Of a DNA stretch of 64,000 nt, positions 29,921 through 38,893 are shown piece by piece (within the stretch, counting starts at the first letter, position 1; the number at the start of each line of letters is the position of its first letter). The DNA lies in the NCBI GenBank assembly GCA_030147845.1, contig JASBUN010000061.1, positions 56,454 to 120,453 of the forward strand, written 5' to 3'. The position numbers were made by a program, and so were the translations under genes. Origin of the DNA: Gammaproteobacteria bacterium (GTDB taxonomy: Bacteria > Pseudomonadota > Gammaproteobacteria > JASBUN01). A model generated the notes under the pieces. The model saw only the letters and a program-made list of their open reading frames with translations. It was not told the DNA's origin and ran no database searches.

Positions 29921-30769
29921 ATGAACCCCGGCACATTGTACGTGGTGGCAACGCCAATCGGAAATCTCGGCGACATGAGCGCGCGTGCCGTGCAGATTCT
30001 GGGACAAGTCGACCGTATCGCCGCCGAAGATACCCGGCACAGTTTGCCGTTGTTACGCCACTTTGGTGTCAACGTGCCGCTCACGGCTTTGCATGAGCAC
30101 AACGAGCGCGAGCAGGGCCCGCGCCTGATTGAGGCGCTGCTGGGCGGCGAATCGATTGCGCTGATTTCCGACGCTGGAACACCGTTGGTAAGCGATCCCG
30201 GTTACCGCTTGGTGCGCGGAGCGCGCGCGCAAGGTATCACCGTGGTGCCGGTGCCCGGCCCGTGTGCGTTGACGGCGGCCCTTTCGGCCGCGGGCCTGCC
30301 AACCGACCATTTCATCTTCGAGGGTTTTCTGCCGGCCAAGGCGGCCGCACGCCGCGCGCGGCTGCAGATTTTGAGCACGGAAGTCCGCACCCTGGCGTTT
30401 TTTGAATCCAGCCATCGTATCGAGGCCTCGTTGCAGGATATGGTGGACGCGTTCGGCGCCACGCGTGAAGCCGTGCTGGCGCGTGAGCTGACCAAGACCT
30501 TCGAGACCATCCGCGGCGGCGAACTGGAGCAACTGCGTGCCTGGGTCGCCGCCCAGCCTGACCAGCGCAAGGGCGAATTTGTGCTGCTGGTCCATGGCGC
30601 CGAGACCCGCGTGGTCGACGCCGAGGTAGAGACGGATCGCGTGTTGTCGTTGTTGCTGACGGAGTTGCCGGTCAAGCAGGCAGCGGCGTTGGCGGCGCGC
30701 ATCACCGGCGCCGGTCGAAATCCGACCTATCAACGCGCGCTGGCCTTGAAGCGCGACGCCGAGGGCTGA
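29921..30769 (+). CDS. rsmI: 16S rRNA 2'-O-ribose C1402 methyltransferase RsmI
   Basis: 282-residue SAM-dependent methyltransferase of the tetrapyrrole-methylase fold. N-terminal GTLYVVATPIGNLGDMSARA and SDAGTPLVSDPGY are the conserved nucleotide-binding segments; FFESSHRIEASL follows. It methylates the 2'-O of C1402 in the ribosomal P site. The start at ATG 29921 has a GGAGGG upstream. Its stop lies about 68 bases before the RNase P RNA gene. Confidence 0.94.
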   Translation: MNPGTLYVVATPIGNLGDMSARAVQILGQVDRIAAEDTRHSLPLLRHFGVNVPLTALHEHNEREQGPRLIEALLGGESIALISDAGTPLVSDPGYRLVRGARAQGITVVPVPGPCALTAALSAAGLPTDHFIFEGFLPAKAAARRARLQILSTEVRTLAFFESSHRIEASLQDMVDAFGATREAVLARELTKTFETIRGGELEQLRAWVAAQPDQRKGEFVLLVHGAETRVVDAEVETDRVLSLLLTELPVKQAAALAARITGAGRNPTYQRALALKRDAEG

Positions 30770-30820
30770 TGGTCGCCGCCGGCGATGGCGACAAATTTCG
30801 GCCTGACGAGCGCGAAATGG

Positions 30821-30826
30821 TACTAT
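30821..30826 (+). promoter_or_regulatory. Candidate -10 element of rnpB
   Basis: TACTAT, five of six matches to consensus, sits 11 bases before the inferred 5' end of RNase P RNA. The -35 (about 30797-30802, TTCGGC) is poor. Confidence 0.5.
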
Positions 30827-30837
30827 GCTGCGTTGCG

Positions 30838-31213
30838 GGAGTCGGCCGGGCAGTCGCGGCGCGCTCGATTATCGGGCGTGCCGAGGAAAGTCCGGGCTCC
30901 ACAGGGCAAAGTGCCAGGTAACGCCTGGGAGGCGCGAGCCTACGGAAAGTGCCACAGAAAATATACCGCCTACGTACGGTCTATCCGTGCCGGTAAGGGT
31001 GAAATGGTGCGGTAAGAGCGCACCGCGCTGGTGGCAACATGCAGCGGCATGGTAAACCCCACTTGGAGCAAGACCAAATAGGGGAGCATCCGGCTTCAAC
31101 GCCGGTAGATGTGGCCCGCATTGCTCCCGGGTAGGTCGCTAGAGGCGCGCGGTGACGCGCGTCGTAGAGGAATGACTGTCCTCGACAGAACCCGGCTTAC
31201 AGGCCGGCTCCCG
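30838..31213 (+). ncRNA. rnpB: RNase P RNA, bacterial class A
   Basis: About 376 bases. The P1 helix is formed by 30838-30847 (GGAGTCGGCC) and 31202-31211 (GGCCGGCTCC), with one G-U pair. Hallmark segments are present: CAGTCGC after P1, GAGGAAAGTCCGGGCTCC, CAGGGCAAAGTGCCAGGTAACG, GTAAACCCCACTTGGAGCAA, and AGAACCCGGCTTAC near the 3' end. It matures the 5' ends of tRNAs. A short T-run (CCGTTTTTT) follows and may end transcription. Located between rsmI and mraZ, as in many gammaproteobacteria. Confidence 0.97.
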
Positions 31214-31406
31214 TTTTTTATTGTTAGCCGCCGGCGGCGGTGATCGATCCTGCAACATCCCTTCCTGATAATCCACCGCAAGTAGTCCTATCAACTGCCT
31301 GATTTTCGTCTTTATCTGGCGTGGCGGTTCGTGCCCCCACTCTGATTTCGAACGCTAAGTCACTGTGAATAAAGCACTCTTTCGGCGTTTTTGTGCCCTA
31401 TTTAGC

Positions 31407-31436
31407 TTGACAGCTAGGGTATGGGGGACCAATATT
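31407..31436 (+). promoter_or_regulatory. Main promoter of the division and cell-wall cluster
   Basis: A perfect -35 TTGACA (31407-31412) is followed 18 bases later by AATATT (31431-31436); CAATAT at 17 bases is the alternative. It lies just upstream of the three MraZ boxes and 72 bases before the mraZ start, matching the known mra promoter layout. Confidence 0.65.
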
Positions 31437-31456
31437 GTCGGGAACGGGTAGAAAAG

Positions 31457-31481
31457 TGGATATAAATGGGTAAGTGTGGGA
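31457..31481 (+). promoter_or_regulatory. MraZ operator: three TGGGN boxes
   Basis: TGGAT (31457-31461), TGGGT (31467-31471) and TGGGA (31477-31481) are direct repeats with exact 5-base spacers, the pattern bound by MraZ on its own promoter (established for E. coli). The first box has one deviation. Placement between the promoter and mraZ suggests autorepression of the cluster. Confidence 0.8.
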
Positions 31482-31507
31482 TTTGAGCCCGGTTGGGGGA
31501 AACGCAT

Positions 31508-31963
31508 TTGTTCCGTGGAGTGAACATTCTCAGCCTGGATACCAAGGGGCGCATGGCCATGCCGACGCGTTATCGCGAAGCGTTGGAGACCTCCTGTGGC
31601 GGCAAGTTGGTGGCCACGGTTGACCCGGATCACTGTCTGCTGATCTACCCCTATCCGGAATGGCAGGAAATTGAGCGCAAGCTGGTGCGTTTGCCGAGCT
31701 TTAACAAACAGTCTCGCGGTTTGCTGCGTATGTTGGTCGGGCATGCCACCGAGTGCGATATGGACGGCAACGGCCGTATTTTAATTTCCGCACCGCTACG
31801 CGATTTTGCCTCCCTGACCAAGCGCACCGTACTCATAGGACAAGGCAACCGTTTCGAGCTGTGGGACGAGCAGCTCTGGAACGAGAACTGTGAAAAATGG
31901 CTCGAGGACGCACACATGGACAACCCGGATTTGCCGCCGGAACTGGAGTCTCTGTCGCTCTGA
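31508..31963 (+). CDS. mraZ: Transcriptional regulator MraZ
   Basis: 151-residue protein with two AbrB-like (SpoVT) DNA-binding units, forming a ring that binds TGGGN repeats and represses the mra/dcw promoter (family knowledge). Conserved blocks: [22 protein letters not shown] and, in the second unit, [19 protein letters not shown]. No ATG fits: TTG 31508 gives the family's standard opening (M)FRG and follows GGGGGA by 7 bases; TTG 31493 would add five atypical residues. Its operator is just upstream. Confidence 0.92.
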   Translation: MFRGVNILSLDTKGRMAMPTRYREALETSCGGKLVATVDPDHCLLIYPYPEWQEIERKLVRLPSFNKQSRGLLRMLVGHATECDMDGNGRILISAPLRDFASLTKRTVLIGQGNRFELWDEQLWNENCEKWLEDAHMDNPDLPPELESLSL

Positions 31964-31971
31964 CCAACGGA

Positions 31972-32913
31972 ATGCAAGATCAGTCCCACGAACATCGTGC
32001 CGTATTGTTGCACGAAGCGTTGGACGCATTGAGGATCGCGCCAAATGGCATTTACATCGACGGCACCTTTGGTCGCGGCGGGCATAGCCGGGCAATTTTG
32101 AAACAGCTTGGCGACCGCGGACGAGTGCTTGCTATCGACAAGGATCCAGACGCAGTTCTGGCGGCGCAACAAGAGTTCGCAGATGATCCGCGCTTTTCGA
32201 TTGTACGGGGTACCTTTGCGATGCTGGAACAGCTAGCGCTCGACAGGGGACTGATCGGTAAGGTCGATGGTTTACTACTCGATCTGGGCGTGTCTTCACC
32301 GCAGTTGGAAGATGCCGCGCGGGGTTTCAGTTTCCTCAAGCAGGGGCCTCTGGATATGCGCATGGACCCTGAACGCGGCCTGTCCGCGGCGGACTGGTTG
32401 GCGCTCGTACCCGAAGCGGAATTGGCGCAGGTGTTGCGCGATCTGGGCGAGGAACGTTTTTCGCGACGTATCGCTCGCGCGATCGTCGAGCAGCGTCAGA
32501 GCGGCGCAATCGGTACCACCACCGAGTTGGCCGACATCGTCGCCGCGGCGGTGCCGGTGCGGGAAAAGCACAAACATCCGGCTACTCGCACGTTTCAAGC
32601 CATTCGCATTTACATCAATCGTGAATTGGATGACTTGAGTGATTGCCTGCAGCAGGCGGTAGGCGTATTGGCGGGTGCCGGCAGACTGGTGGTGATAAGT
32701 TTTCATTCGCTTGAGGACCGCATCGTCAAACGTTTTATGCGCGATCAGGCGCGTGGGCAAGACTTGCTGCCGCCGGATTTGCCGGTTCGTGATGTACAGG
32801 TGCGCAACACACTACGCATCATCGGTAAGCCAGTGCGCCCGAATGACGCCGAAGTAGAGCGCAATCCGCGCGCGCGTAGCGCCATCATGCGTGTCGCCGA
32901 GCGCCTGCCGTGA
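31972..32913 (+). CDS. rsmH: 16S rRNA N4-cytosine C1402 methyltransferase RsmH
   Basis: 313-residue SAM methyltransferase. SAM-binding GTFGRGGHS is near residue 34, and [21 protein letters not shown] and [17 protein letters not shown] follow. It acts at the same nucleotide (C1402) as RsmI, whose gene is about 1.2 kb upstream. ATG 31972 starts the family opening [14 protein letters not shown] 9 bases after the mraZ stop; an open extension into mraZ was rejected. Overlaps ftsL. Confidence 0.95.
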   Translation: MQDQSHEHRAVLLHEALDALRIAPNGIYIDGTFGRGGHSRAILKQLGDRGRVLAIDKDPDAVLAAQQEFADDPRFSIVRGTFAMLEQLALDRGLIGKVDGLLLDLGVSSPQLEDAARGFSFLKQGPLDMRMDPERGLSAADWLALVPEAELAQVLRDLGEERFSRRIARAIVEQRQSGAIGTTTELADIVAAAVPVREKHKHPATRTFQAIRIYINRELDDLSDCLQQAVGVLAGAGRLVVISFHSLEDRIVKRFMRDQARGQDLLPPDLPVRDVQVRNTLRIIGKPVRPNDAEVERNPRARSAIMRVAERLP

Positions 32914-33179
32914 AACGGGAGTCGTTAGTCTTCGCCGTTGTGTTAGGTGCGGTGTTCGTATCCGCTTTGGGCGTCGTCTACGCCAAGCATGAGAGCCGTA
33001 AGTTGTTCATCGAATTGCAGGCGTTACAGAATAAGCAGGATGACATGGATGTGGATTGGGACCGATTGCAGCTCGAGCAAAGTACTTGGGCAACTCACGG
33101 ACGTATTGAGCGCATCGCACGGACCAAGCTAGACATGCACATGCCGTTAGCGAACGAAATCGTAATTATCCGCCCATGA
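32910..33179 (+). CDS. ftsL: Cell division protein FtsL
   Basis: 89-residue bitopic membrane protein of the FtsQLB divisome complex. One transmembrane helix (about 5-22) is followed by a periplasmic coiled coil with heptads, ending [21 protein letters not shown]. The start is GTG, overlapping the rsmH stop by 4 bases; the stop overlaps ftsI by 4. Sequence is poorly conserved in this family, so position and topology support the call. Confidence 0.92.
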   Translation: MKRESLVFAVVLGAVFVSALGVVYAKHESRKLFIELQALQNKQDDMDVDWDRLQLEQSTWATHGRIERIARTKLDMHMPLANEIVIIRP

Positions 33180-34891
33180 CTACCGAGCAAAACATTCCGA
33201 GTTTTGCCTGGCGCCGTTTGGTGGTGCTGGTGCTGGTTGCTGGTGTCGCCGGCTTGCTGTTGTGGCGCGATGCCTATCTACAGGTTATCACTCGCGACTT
33301 TTTGCAATATCAAGGTGACGAACGATCGTTGCGGGTGGTCGCCATACCCGCGCATCGCGGCATGATCACGGATCGTAACGGCGAGCCATTGGCGATCAGT
33401 ACGCCGGTGCACTCGGTATGGGCCAATCCGCAAGAGCTATTGCTACACCGCGATTACTTGCCACGCCTGGCGAAGATCCTGCGGCTTCGAGCCGGTGCGC
33501 TGGAGCGCATATTGGCGGCCCGCGGTGATCGTGAGTTCGTTTACTTGAAGCGTCACGTCAATCCCGATGTGGCGCAAAAAATCACCGAGCTGGGCGCGCC
33601 GGGTGTCGCCTTACAGCGTGAGTACCGGCGTTACTACCCTAGCGGCGAGGTGGCGGCTCAACTGATCGGCATTACCAATATTGACGATCGTGGCCAAGAA
33701 GGGCTCGAGTTGGCGTACAACAGCTGGTTGACCGGTACGCCGGGCAGTAAGCGTGTTATCAAGGACCGTCTTGGGCATATCGTCGAGGACGTTGAAAGTA
33801 TCCGGTCGGCCAAGCCCGGTAAGAATTTAGCGCTCAGTATTGATCGCCGCCTGCAATATCTTGCGTATCGTGAGCTTAAGACGGCAGTGATGGAGCACAA
33901 GGCGCTGTCTGGATCGGTGGTGATCCTCGACGTGCGCACCGGTGAAGTTTTGGCGATGGTCAATCAGCCGTCTTACAATCCCAATAACCGCTTGCGGATG
34001 CGCCGCGGCCGATCGCGTAATCGCGCGGTTACCGACGTTTTTGAGCCCGGCTCGACGATCAAGCCATTCGTCATCGCCGCCGCGCTGGAGTCGGGCCGCT
34101 ATACGCCCAGCACGCCCATCGAGACGGCGCCGGGCTGGATGCAAATCGGCCGTTACACCATCCGCGATACACACGACTACGGTTTGTTGGACGTTTCTCA
34201 CGTAATCATCAAATCGAGCAATATCGGCGCCAGTAAGATCTCCTTGTCGATGGATCCAAAGCGCCTGTGGTCCATGTATCGCAGTGTTGGTTTCGGTTCC
34301 ATTACTGGCAGCGGATTTCCGGGAGAAGCCTCCGGAATACTGACTAACTTTCGGCGCTGGCACGACATTGAGCGCGCTACGTTGTCGTTTGGTTATGGCA
34401 TTTCAGTGACGCCGCTGCAGCTTGCTCACGCCTATTCCATATTGGCCGATGACGGCGTGCGTCGGCCGATTTCGTTCGTGCGCGTGAAAACGCCGCCGCC
34501 AGGCGAGCGTGTCATGCCGGTGGCGATTACACGCGAAATACGCACCATGCTCGAGGGCGTGGTCAGCGCCGACGGCACTGGTTTGCGCGCCGCGGTGCCG
34601 GGCTATCGTGTGGCCGGTAAAACCGGCACAGTGCATAAATCCACTGCCGGTGGCTATGCGGCCAATCGATATATTGCGGTATTCGCCGGCATGGCTCCAG
34701 CCGCCCATCCGCGCCTGGTGATGGTGGTCATGATCAATCAGCCCGAGGATGGCGAGTACTATGGCGGCCAGGTTGCGGCGCCGGTATTCGGAAATGTCAT
34801 GGCTGGTGCGCTGCGGTTACTGGATATTCCCCCAGACGATCTGCCGCCGATGCAACAGGCGCACGCCGCTCCTGACGGTGGCAAGTCATGA
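33176..34891 (+). CDS. ftsI: Septal peptidoglycan transpeptidase FtsI (PBP3)
   Basis: 571-residue class B penicillin-binding protein. Cytoplasmic tail and transmembrane helix (about 11-30), a pedestal domain with RGMITDRNGEPLAIS, then the transpeptidase with active-site S293-x-x-K296 in PGSTIKPF, S347-S-N349, and K482-T-G-T485. It cross-links septal wall with FtsW. Target of beta-lactams. Overlaps ftsL and murE by 4 bases. Confidence 0.97.
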   Translation: MTTEQNIPSFAWRRLVVLVLVAGVAGLLLWRDAYLQVITRDFLQYQGDERSLRVVAIPAHRGMITDRNGEPLAISTPVHSVWANPQELLLHRDYLPRLAKILRLRAGALERILAARGDREFVYLKRHVNPDVAQKITELGAPGVALQREYRRYYPSGEVAAQLIGITNIDDRGQEGLELAYNSWLTGTPGSKRVIKDRLGHIVEDVESIRSAKPGKNLALSIDRRLQYLAYRELKTAVMEHKALSGSVVILDVRTGEVLAMVNQPSYNPNNRLRMRRGRSRNRAVTDVFEPGSTIKPFVIAAALESGRYTPSTPIETAPGWMQIGRYTIRDTHDYGLLDVSHVIIKSSNIGASKISLSMDPKRLWSMYRSVGFGSITGSGFPGEASGILTNFRRWHDIERATLSFGYGISVTPLQLAHAYSILADDGVRRPISFVRVKTPPPGERVMPVAITREIRTMLEGVVSADGTGLRAAVPGYRVAGKTGTVHKSTAGGYAANRYIAVFAGMAPAAHPRLVMVVMINQPEDGEYYGGQVAAPVFGNVMAGALRLLDIPPDDLPPMQQAHAAPDGGKS

Positions 34892-36426
34892 TGGTGCAGG
34901 CGCGCCATGTAGCGTCGCGGCGGCTCACCGAGCTTCTCGCCGGCGTGGTGACAGTGAACGAGCGCGATGATCGTCAAGTGTTCGGGTTGAGCATGGATAG
35001 CCGCAGCGCTGCGGCGGGCGACTTGTTTTTTGCCTGTGCCGGCACTCGCGGCCATGGCCTGCAATATTTGCGACAAGCGTTGCAAGCCGGTGTGGCCGCC
35101 GTGATCTGGGAGCCATGCGCCGGCTGGACCGAAGTACCGGCGCCATTTTCCGATAGCGGCGATGTGCCATTCTTCGCGCTACCCGAACTGGGTACCCAGG
35201 TGGGTGTGATCGCCGATCGATTTTTTGGCGCGCCGTCGCACCACCTGCGCGTGGTGGGTGTGACTGGTACCGACGGCAAAACCTCGTGTACGCAGTTTTT
35301 GGCGCGTTGCCTGGATCGGCCGCAGGCGCGGTGTGGCGTTATCGGTACGCTCGGTTATGGATTTCCGGGAGCATTAAGCCCGGCCAGCCACACTACCCCG
35401 GATGCCATTCGCCTGCAGCGTCTATTGGCGGATATGGTGGCCGCCGACGCCCGTTGCGTAGCAATGGAGGTCTCGTCGCACGCGCTCGAACAAGGGCGCG
35501 CCAGCGGTGTCGCTTTTGATGTTGCCGTGCTCACCAATCTCGGCCGGGATCATCTGGACTATCACGGCGATGAGCTTGCCTACGCGCGTGCCAAGCGTCG
35601 TTTGTTCGAACAGCCCGGACTCAAAACCGCGGTGTTGAATCTGAATGATGCCTTCGGTCGCGAACTTGCTGAGCGCCTGTCTGCAAGCGTTGAATGTGTC
35701 GGTTATGGGATCGGGCCGCTGGCGTCGAACGAACAACTCGCCGATCACGTCATTGGTTCGGATCTACGGCTGAGCGCCGACGGCCTGTCAATGCAAGTAC
35801 GCAGCCCCTGGGGCAGCGGCCACATCCGCGCTCGCTTGCTTGGCCGATTCAACGCCAGCAACGTACTGGCGGTATTGACAGTGCTGTTGGTCGGACGCAT
35901 GCCCTTCGAACAGGCCAGCGCCGCTATTGCCGATCTCACTACCGTCCCCGGTCGTATGGAAGTGTTCGGCGGTGAGGCGGAAAAGCCGCGCGTGGTGGTC
36001 GACTACGCGCATACGCCGCAGGCATTGCAGCAAGTATTAGAGTCTCTGCGTGAGCATTGCGGCGGGCGATTGTGGTGCGTATTCGGTTGCGGAGGCGACC
36101 GCGACCGCGGTAAACGCCCGCTCATGGGAGCGCTAGCCGAGCGCCTTTGTGACGAGACGATCCTGACGGACGATAACCCCCGCAGTGAAGACGCTAACGC
36201 CATCATCGCCGAAATTCTCAATGGCATGCGGCGGCCCGAACGTGCGCGTGTGCAGCGCGACCGTGCGGCCGCCATCGCACTCGCGGTGAATGAAGCTGGC
36301 GCCGACGACATTGTTTTGGTGGCCGGCAAAGGCCACGAACAGGTGCAACGCGTGGGCGATCGTGAGCTGCCGTTCAGTGATCGGCAGCAGGTCGCTGCGG
36401 CGTTGGCGCAAAGGGGTGGGGCATGA
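34888..36426 (+). CDS. murE: UDP-MurNAc-tripeptide synthetase MurE (meso-DAP adding)
   Basis: 512-residue ligase that adds meso-diaminopimelate to UDP-MurNAc-Ala-Glu. The ATP-binding motif TGTDGKTS is at 126-132 and the carbamylated lysine region follows. The DNPR motif at 429-432, which selects meso-DAP rather than lysine, shows a Gram-negative-type wall. Three Mur-ligase domains are complete. Overlaps ftsI and murF by 4 bases. Confidence 0.97.
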   Translation: MMVQARHVASRRLTELLAGVVTVNERDDRQVFGLSMDSRSAAAGDLFFACAGTRGHGLQYLRQALQAGVAAVIWEPCAGWTEVPAPFSDSGDVPFFALPELGTQVGVIADRFFGAPSHHLRVVGVTGTDGKTSCTQFLARCLDRPQARCGVIGTLGYGFPGALSPASHTTPDAIRLQRLLADMVAADARCVAMEVSSHALEQGRASGVAFDVAVLTNLGRDHLDYHGDELAYARAKRRLFEQPGLKTAVLNLNDAFGRELAERLSASVECVGYGIGPLASNEQLADHVIGSDLRLSADGLSMQVRSPWGSGHIRARLLGRFNASNVLAVLTVLLVGRMPFEQASAAIADLTTVPGRMEVFGGEAEKPRVVVDYAHTPQALQQVLESLREHCGGRLWCVFGCGGDRDRGKRPLMGALAERLCDETILTDDNPRSEDANAIIAEILNGMRRPERARVQRDRAAAIALAVNEAGADDIVLVAGKGHEQVQRVGDRELPFSDRQQVAAALAQRGGA

Positions 36427-37796
36427 TAAGCCAACGCGCATCCGAGGCCGCCGCCGCGCTGGGCGCCGAATTGATTGGTGACGACTGCGAGTTCAACGGC
36501 GTCGGCATCGATGGCCGCACGATTGAGCAGGGTGAGCTGTTTGTCGCTGTTGCCGGCGAGCGCTTCGACGGACACGACTTCATCGAACAGGCGCGTTCGC
36601 AGGGGGCTGCTTGTGTGATGGTCAGTCGGCGTGTGCCGGACGCGATTACGCAAATCCTGGTTACCGATACGCGTCTGGCGCTCGGCCGCTTAGCCGCGCA
36701 ATGGCGCCAGCGTTGTAGCGCTACGGTAGTGGCGTTGACCGGTAGCAATGGCAAGACCACCACCAAAGAAATGATCGCCGCGATCCTCCATCGACGTGGC
36801 GTAACGTTGAGCACCCGAGGCAATCTCAACAACGACCTCGGGGTACCGCTGACATTGCTGCGCTTGAGCGCCGAACACCGCTACGCGGTGATTGAAATGG
36901 GCGCCAACCATGCCGGCGAAATCGCCTATCTGACCGGGCTGACGCGTCCCGACGTAGCGCTGATCACCAACGCGGGGGCCGCTCATCTAGAAGGTTTCGG
37001 CAGCATCGAAGGCGTCGGCCATGCCAAGGGCGAGATTTTTTCCGGATTGCGTCCCGGCGGCGTTGCCATCATCAATCGTGATGACGCCATGGCGCCGTTG
37101 TGGCAACGACTGGCCGCGGGGGTGCGCACGCTGCACTTTGGTTTGGGCGAACCGGCTGAGGTCGGTGGCGAATGGCGGGCGGGCGAATACGGCGTGCAAC
37201 TGCATCTGCGCACACCCGCAGGCGCGGTCGACGTGCGTTTGCCGGTGCCGGGGCAGCACAACGTTATGAATGCGTTGGCGGCGGCCGCGGCGGCGCAGGC
37301 GAGTGGCGCGACATTGGACGACATACGTCATGGATTGGAAACGCTGCAGCCGGTGGCGGGGCGTCTCCAGTTACGCATGGGCTTCGACGATATGCGCATA
37401 CTCGATGATACGTACAACGCCAATCCGGCTTCTCTGCAGGCGGCGCTGGAAGTGTTGATTACCTACGCGGGCGCCAAATGGCTGGCGCTAGGCGATATGG
37501 CCGAGTTAGGTGTCGATGGCGCGAATTTGCATGAGCGTGCGGGTCGTCTGGCTCGCACCGCGGGCGTCGCGCGCTTGTTCGCGCTCGGCGAACTCAGCCG
37601 TGGCGCGGTGGCCAGTTTTGGCGCCGGTGCAGATCATTTTAGCGACTGGCGGGCGCTGGCAGCGGCGGTGCGCGCCGAGTGGAAGGGGCCTGGGACGTTG
37701 TTGGTAAAGGGCTCGCGCAGCATGCACATGGAACGCGTGATCGAAGCGCTGACGCAGAAAAATGGACCGGCAGCGGCCGGCAACGGAGGGCACTAG
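36423..37796 (+). CDS. murF: UDP-MurNAc-tripeptide D-alanyl-D-alanine ligase MurF
   Basis: 457-residue ligase that adds D-Ala-D-Ala to give the pentapeptide precursor. N-terminal substrate domain, then ATP-binding GSNGKTTTKEM at about 103-113, EMGANHAGEIAYL, and the C-terminal domain with DDTYNANPASLQAALEVL. The Ddl that makes its substrate is in the same cluster. Followed by mraY after 3 bases. Confidence 0.96.
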   Translation: MISQRASEAAAALGAELIGDDCEFNGVGIDGRTIEQGELFVAVAGERFDGHDFIEQARSQGAACVMVSRRVPDAITQILVTDTRLALGRLAAQWRQRCSATVVALTGSNGKTTTKEMIAAILHRRGVTLSTRGNLNNDLGVPLTLLRLSAEHRYAVIEMGANHAGEIAYLTGLTRPDVALITNAGAAHLEGFGSIEGVGHAKGEIFSGLRPGGVAIINRDDAMAPLWQRLAAGVRTLHFGLGEPAEVGGEWRAGEYGVQLHLRTPAGAVDVRLPVPGQHNVMNALAAAAAAQASGATLDDIRHGLETLQPVAGRLQLRMGFDDMRILDDTYNANPASLQAALEVLITYAGAKWLALGDMAELGVDGANLHERAGRLARTAGVARLFALGELSRGAVASFGAGADHFSDWRALAAAVRAEWKGPGTLLVKGSRSMHMERVIEALTQKNGPAAAGNGGH

Positions 37797-37799
37797 GGC

Positions 37800-38888
37800 A
37801 TGCTGTTATATCTGGCCCAGCACCTTGAGCATTACTACAGCGGCTTCAATGTCTTCCAATATCTAACCTTGCGAGCGGTATTGGCGGCGTTAACCGCATT
37901 GGCGATTTCGTTTATGGTCGGGCCGTTCGTAATCCGCCGGCTTAGCCTGTACCACATTGGTCAGACCGTGCGCGACGACGGCCCGCAGACGCACTTATCC
38001 AAAGCCGGTACACCGACCATGGGCGGGGCGCTGATTCTATTGGCGATCGCCATCACCACGCTGTTATGGGCCAATTTATGGAATCGTTACGTTTGGGTCG
38101 TGCTGATTACGACGTTGTTATTCGGCGCCATAGGTCTGGTGGATGACTATCGCAAGCTGGTGCTGCGCGACCCGAAAGGGTTGAGCGCAGGCCAAAAATA
38201 TTTTTGGCAGTCGCTGGTCGCGCTCGGCGTGGCAATTTTCCTGTATGCGACTGCGGATATGACCAATCCGTTCGAGACGCAGCTCACGGTGCCTTTTTTC
38301 AAGCACATCCACCCCAGCCTCGGTTTGCTCTTCATACCGTTGACATACGTGGTGATCGTCGGCACCAGCAACGCCGTCAATCTTACTGACGGTTTGGACG
38401 GACTGGCGATCATGCCGACGGTCATGGTCGGCGGCGCGTTGGGTATTTTCGCCTATGCGTCCGGGCATGCGCAGTTCGCCACGTATTTGTCGATTCCCGC
38501 CATTCCGGGCGTCGGCGAAGTGATCGTATTTTGCGGTGCACTCGTCGGCGCCGGACTGGGTTTTCTGTGGTTCAACGCGTATCCCGCCCAAGTTTTCATG
38601 GGCGATGTCGGTGCGCTCGGTCTGGGCGCCGCATTGGGGGTGTTGGCGGTCGTCGCCCGCCAGGAACTGGTGTTGATGATTATGGGCGGTGTGTTTGTGA
38701 TGGAAACGGTGTCGGTGATCTTGCAGGTAATCTCCTTCAAATTTACCGGCAGGCGCATCTTCCGTATGGCGCCACTGCACCACCATTTTGAACTCAAAGG
38801 CTGGCCGGAGCCGCGTGTCATCGTGCGCTTCTGGATTGTGACCGTAATACTGGTGATGGTCGGACTGGCCACACTGAAGATTCGCTGA
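37800..38888 (+). CDS. mraY: Phospho-MurNAc-pentapeptide translocase MraY
   Basis: 362-residue inner-membrane enzyme that makes lipid I from UDP-MurNAc-pentapeptide and undecaprenyl phosphate. About ten transmembrane helices; conserved loops [25 protein letters not shown] (with the Mg2+-binding DD), [14 protein letters not shown] and [15 protein letters not shown], and the C-terminal histidine loop [13 protein letters not shown]. Length is standard. Confidence 0.97.
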   Translation: MLLYLAQHLEHYYSGFNVFQYLTLRAVLAALTALAISFMVGPFVIRRLSLYHIGQTVRDDGPQTHLSKAGTPTMGGALILLAIAITTLLWANLWNRYVWVVLITTLLFGAIGLVDDYRKLVLRDPKGLSAGQKYFWQSLVALGVAIFLYATADMTNPFETQLTVPFFKHIHPSLGLLFIPLTYVVIVGTSNAVNLTDGLDGLAIMPTVMVGGALGIFAYASGHAQFATYLSIPAIPGVGEVIVFCGALVGAGLGFLWFNAYPAQVFMGDVGALGLGAALGVLAVVARQELVLMIMGGVFVMETVSVILQVISFKFTGRRIFRMAPLHHHFELKGWPEPRVIVRFWIVTVILVMVGLATLKIR

Positions 38889-38893
38889 ACTGA

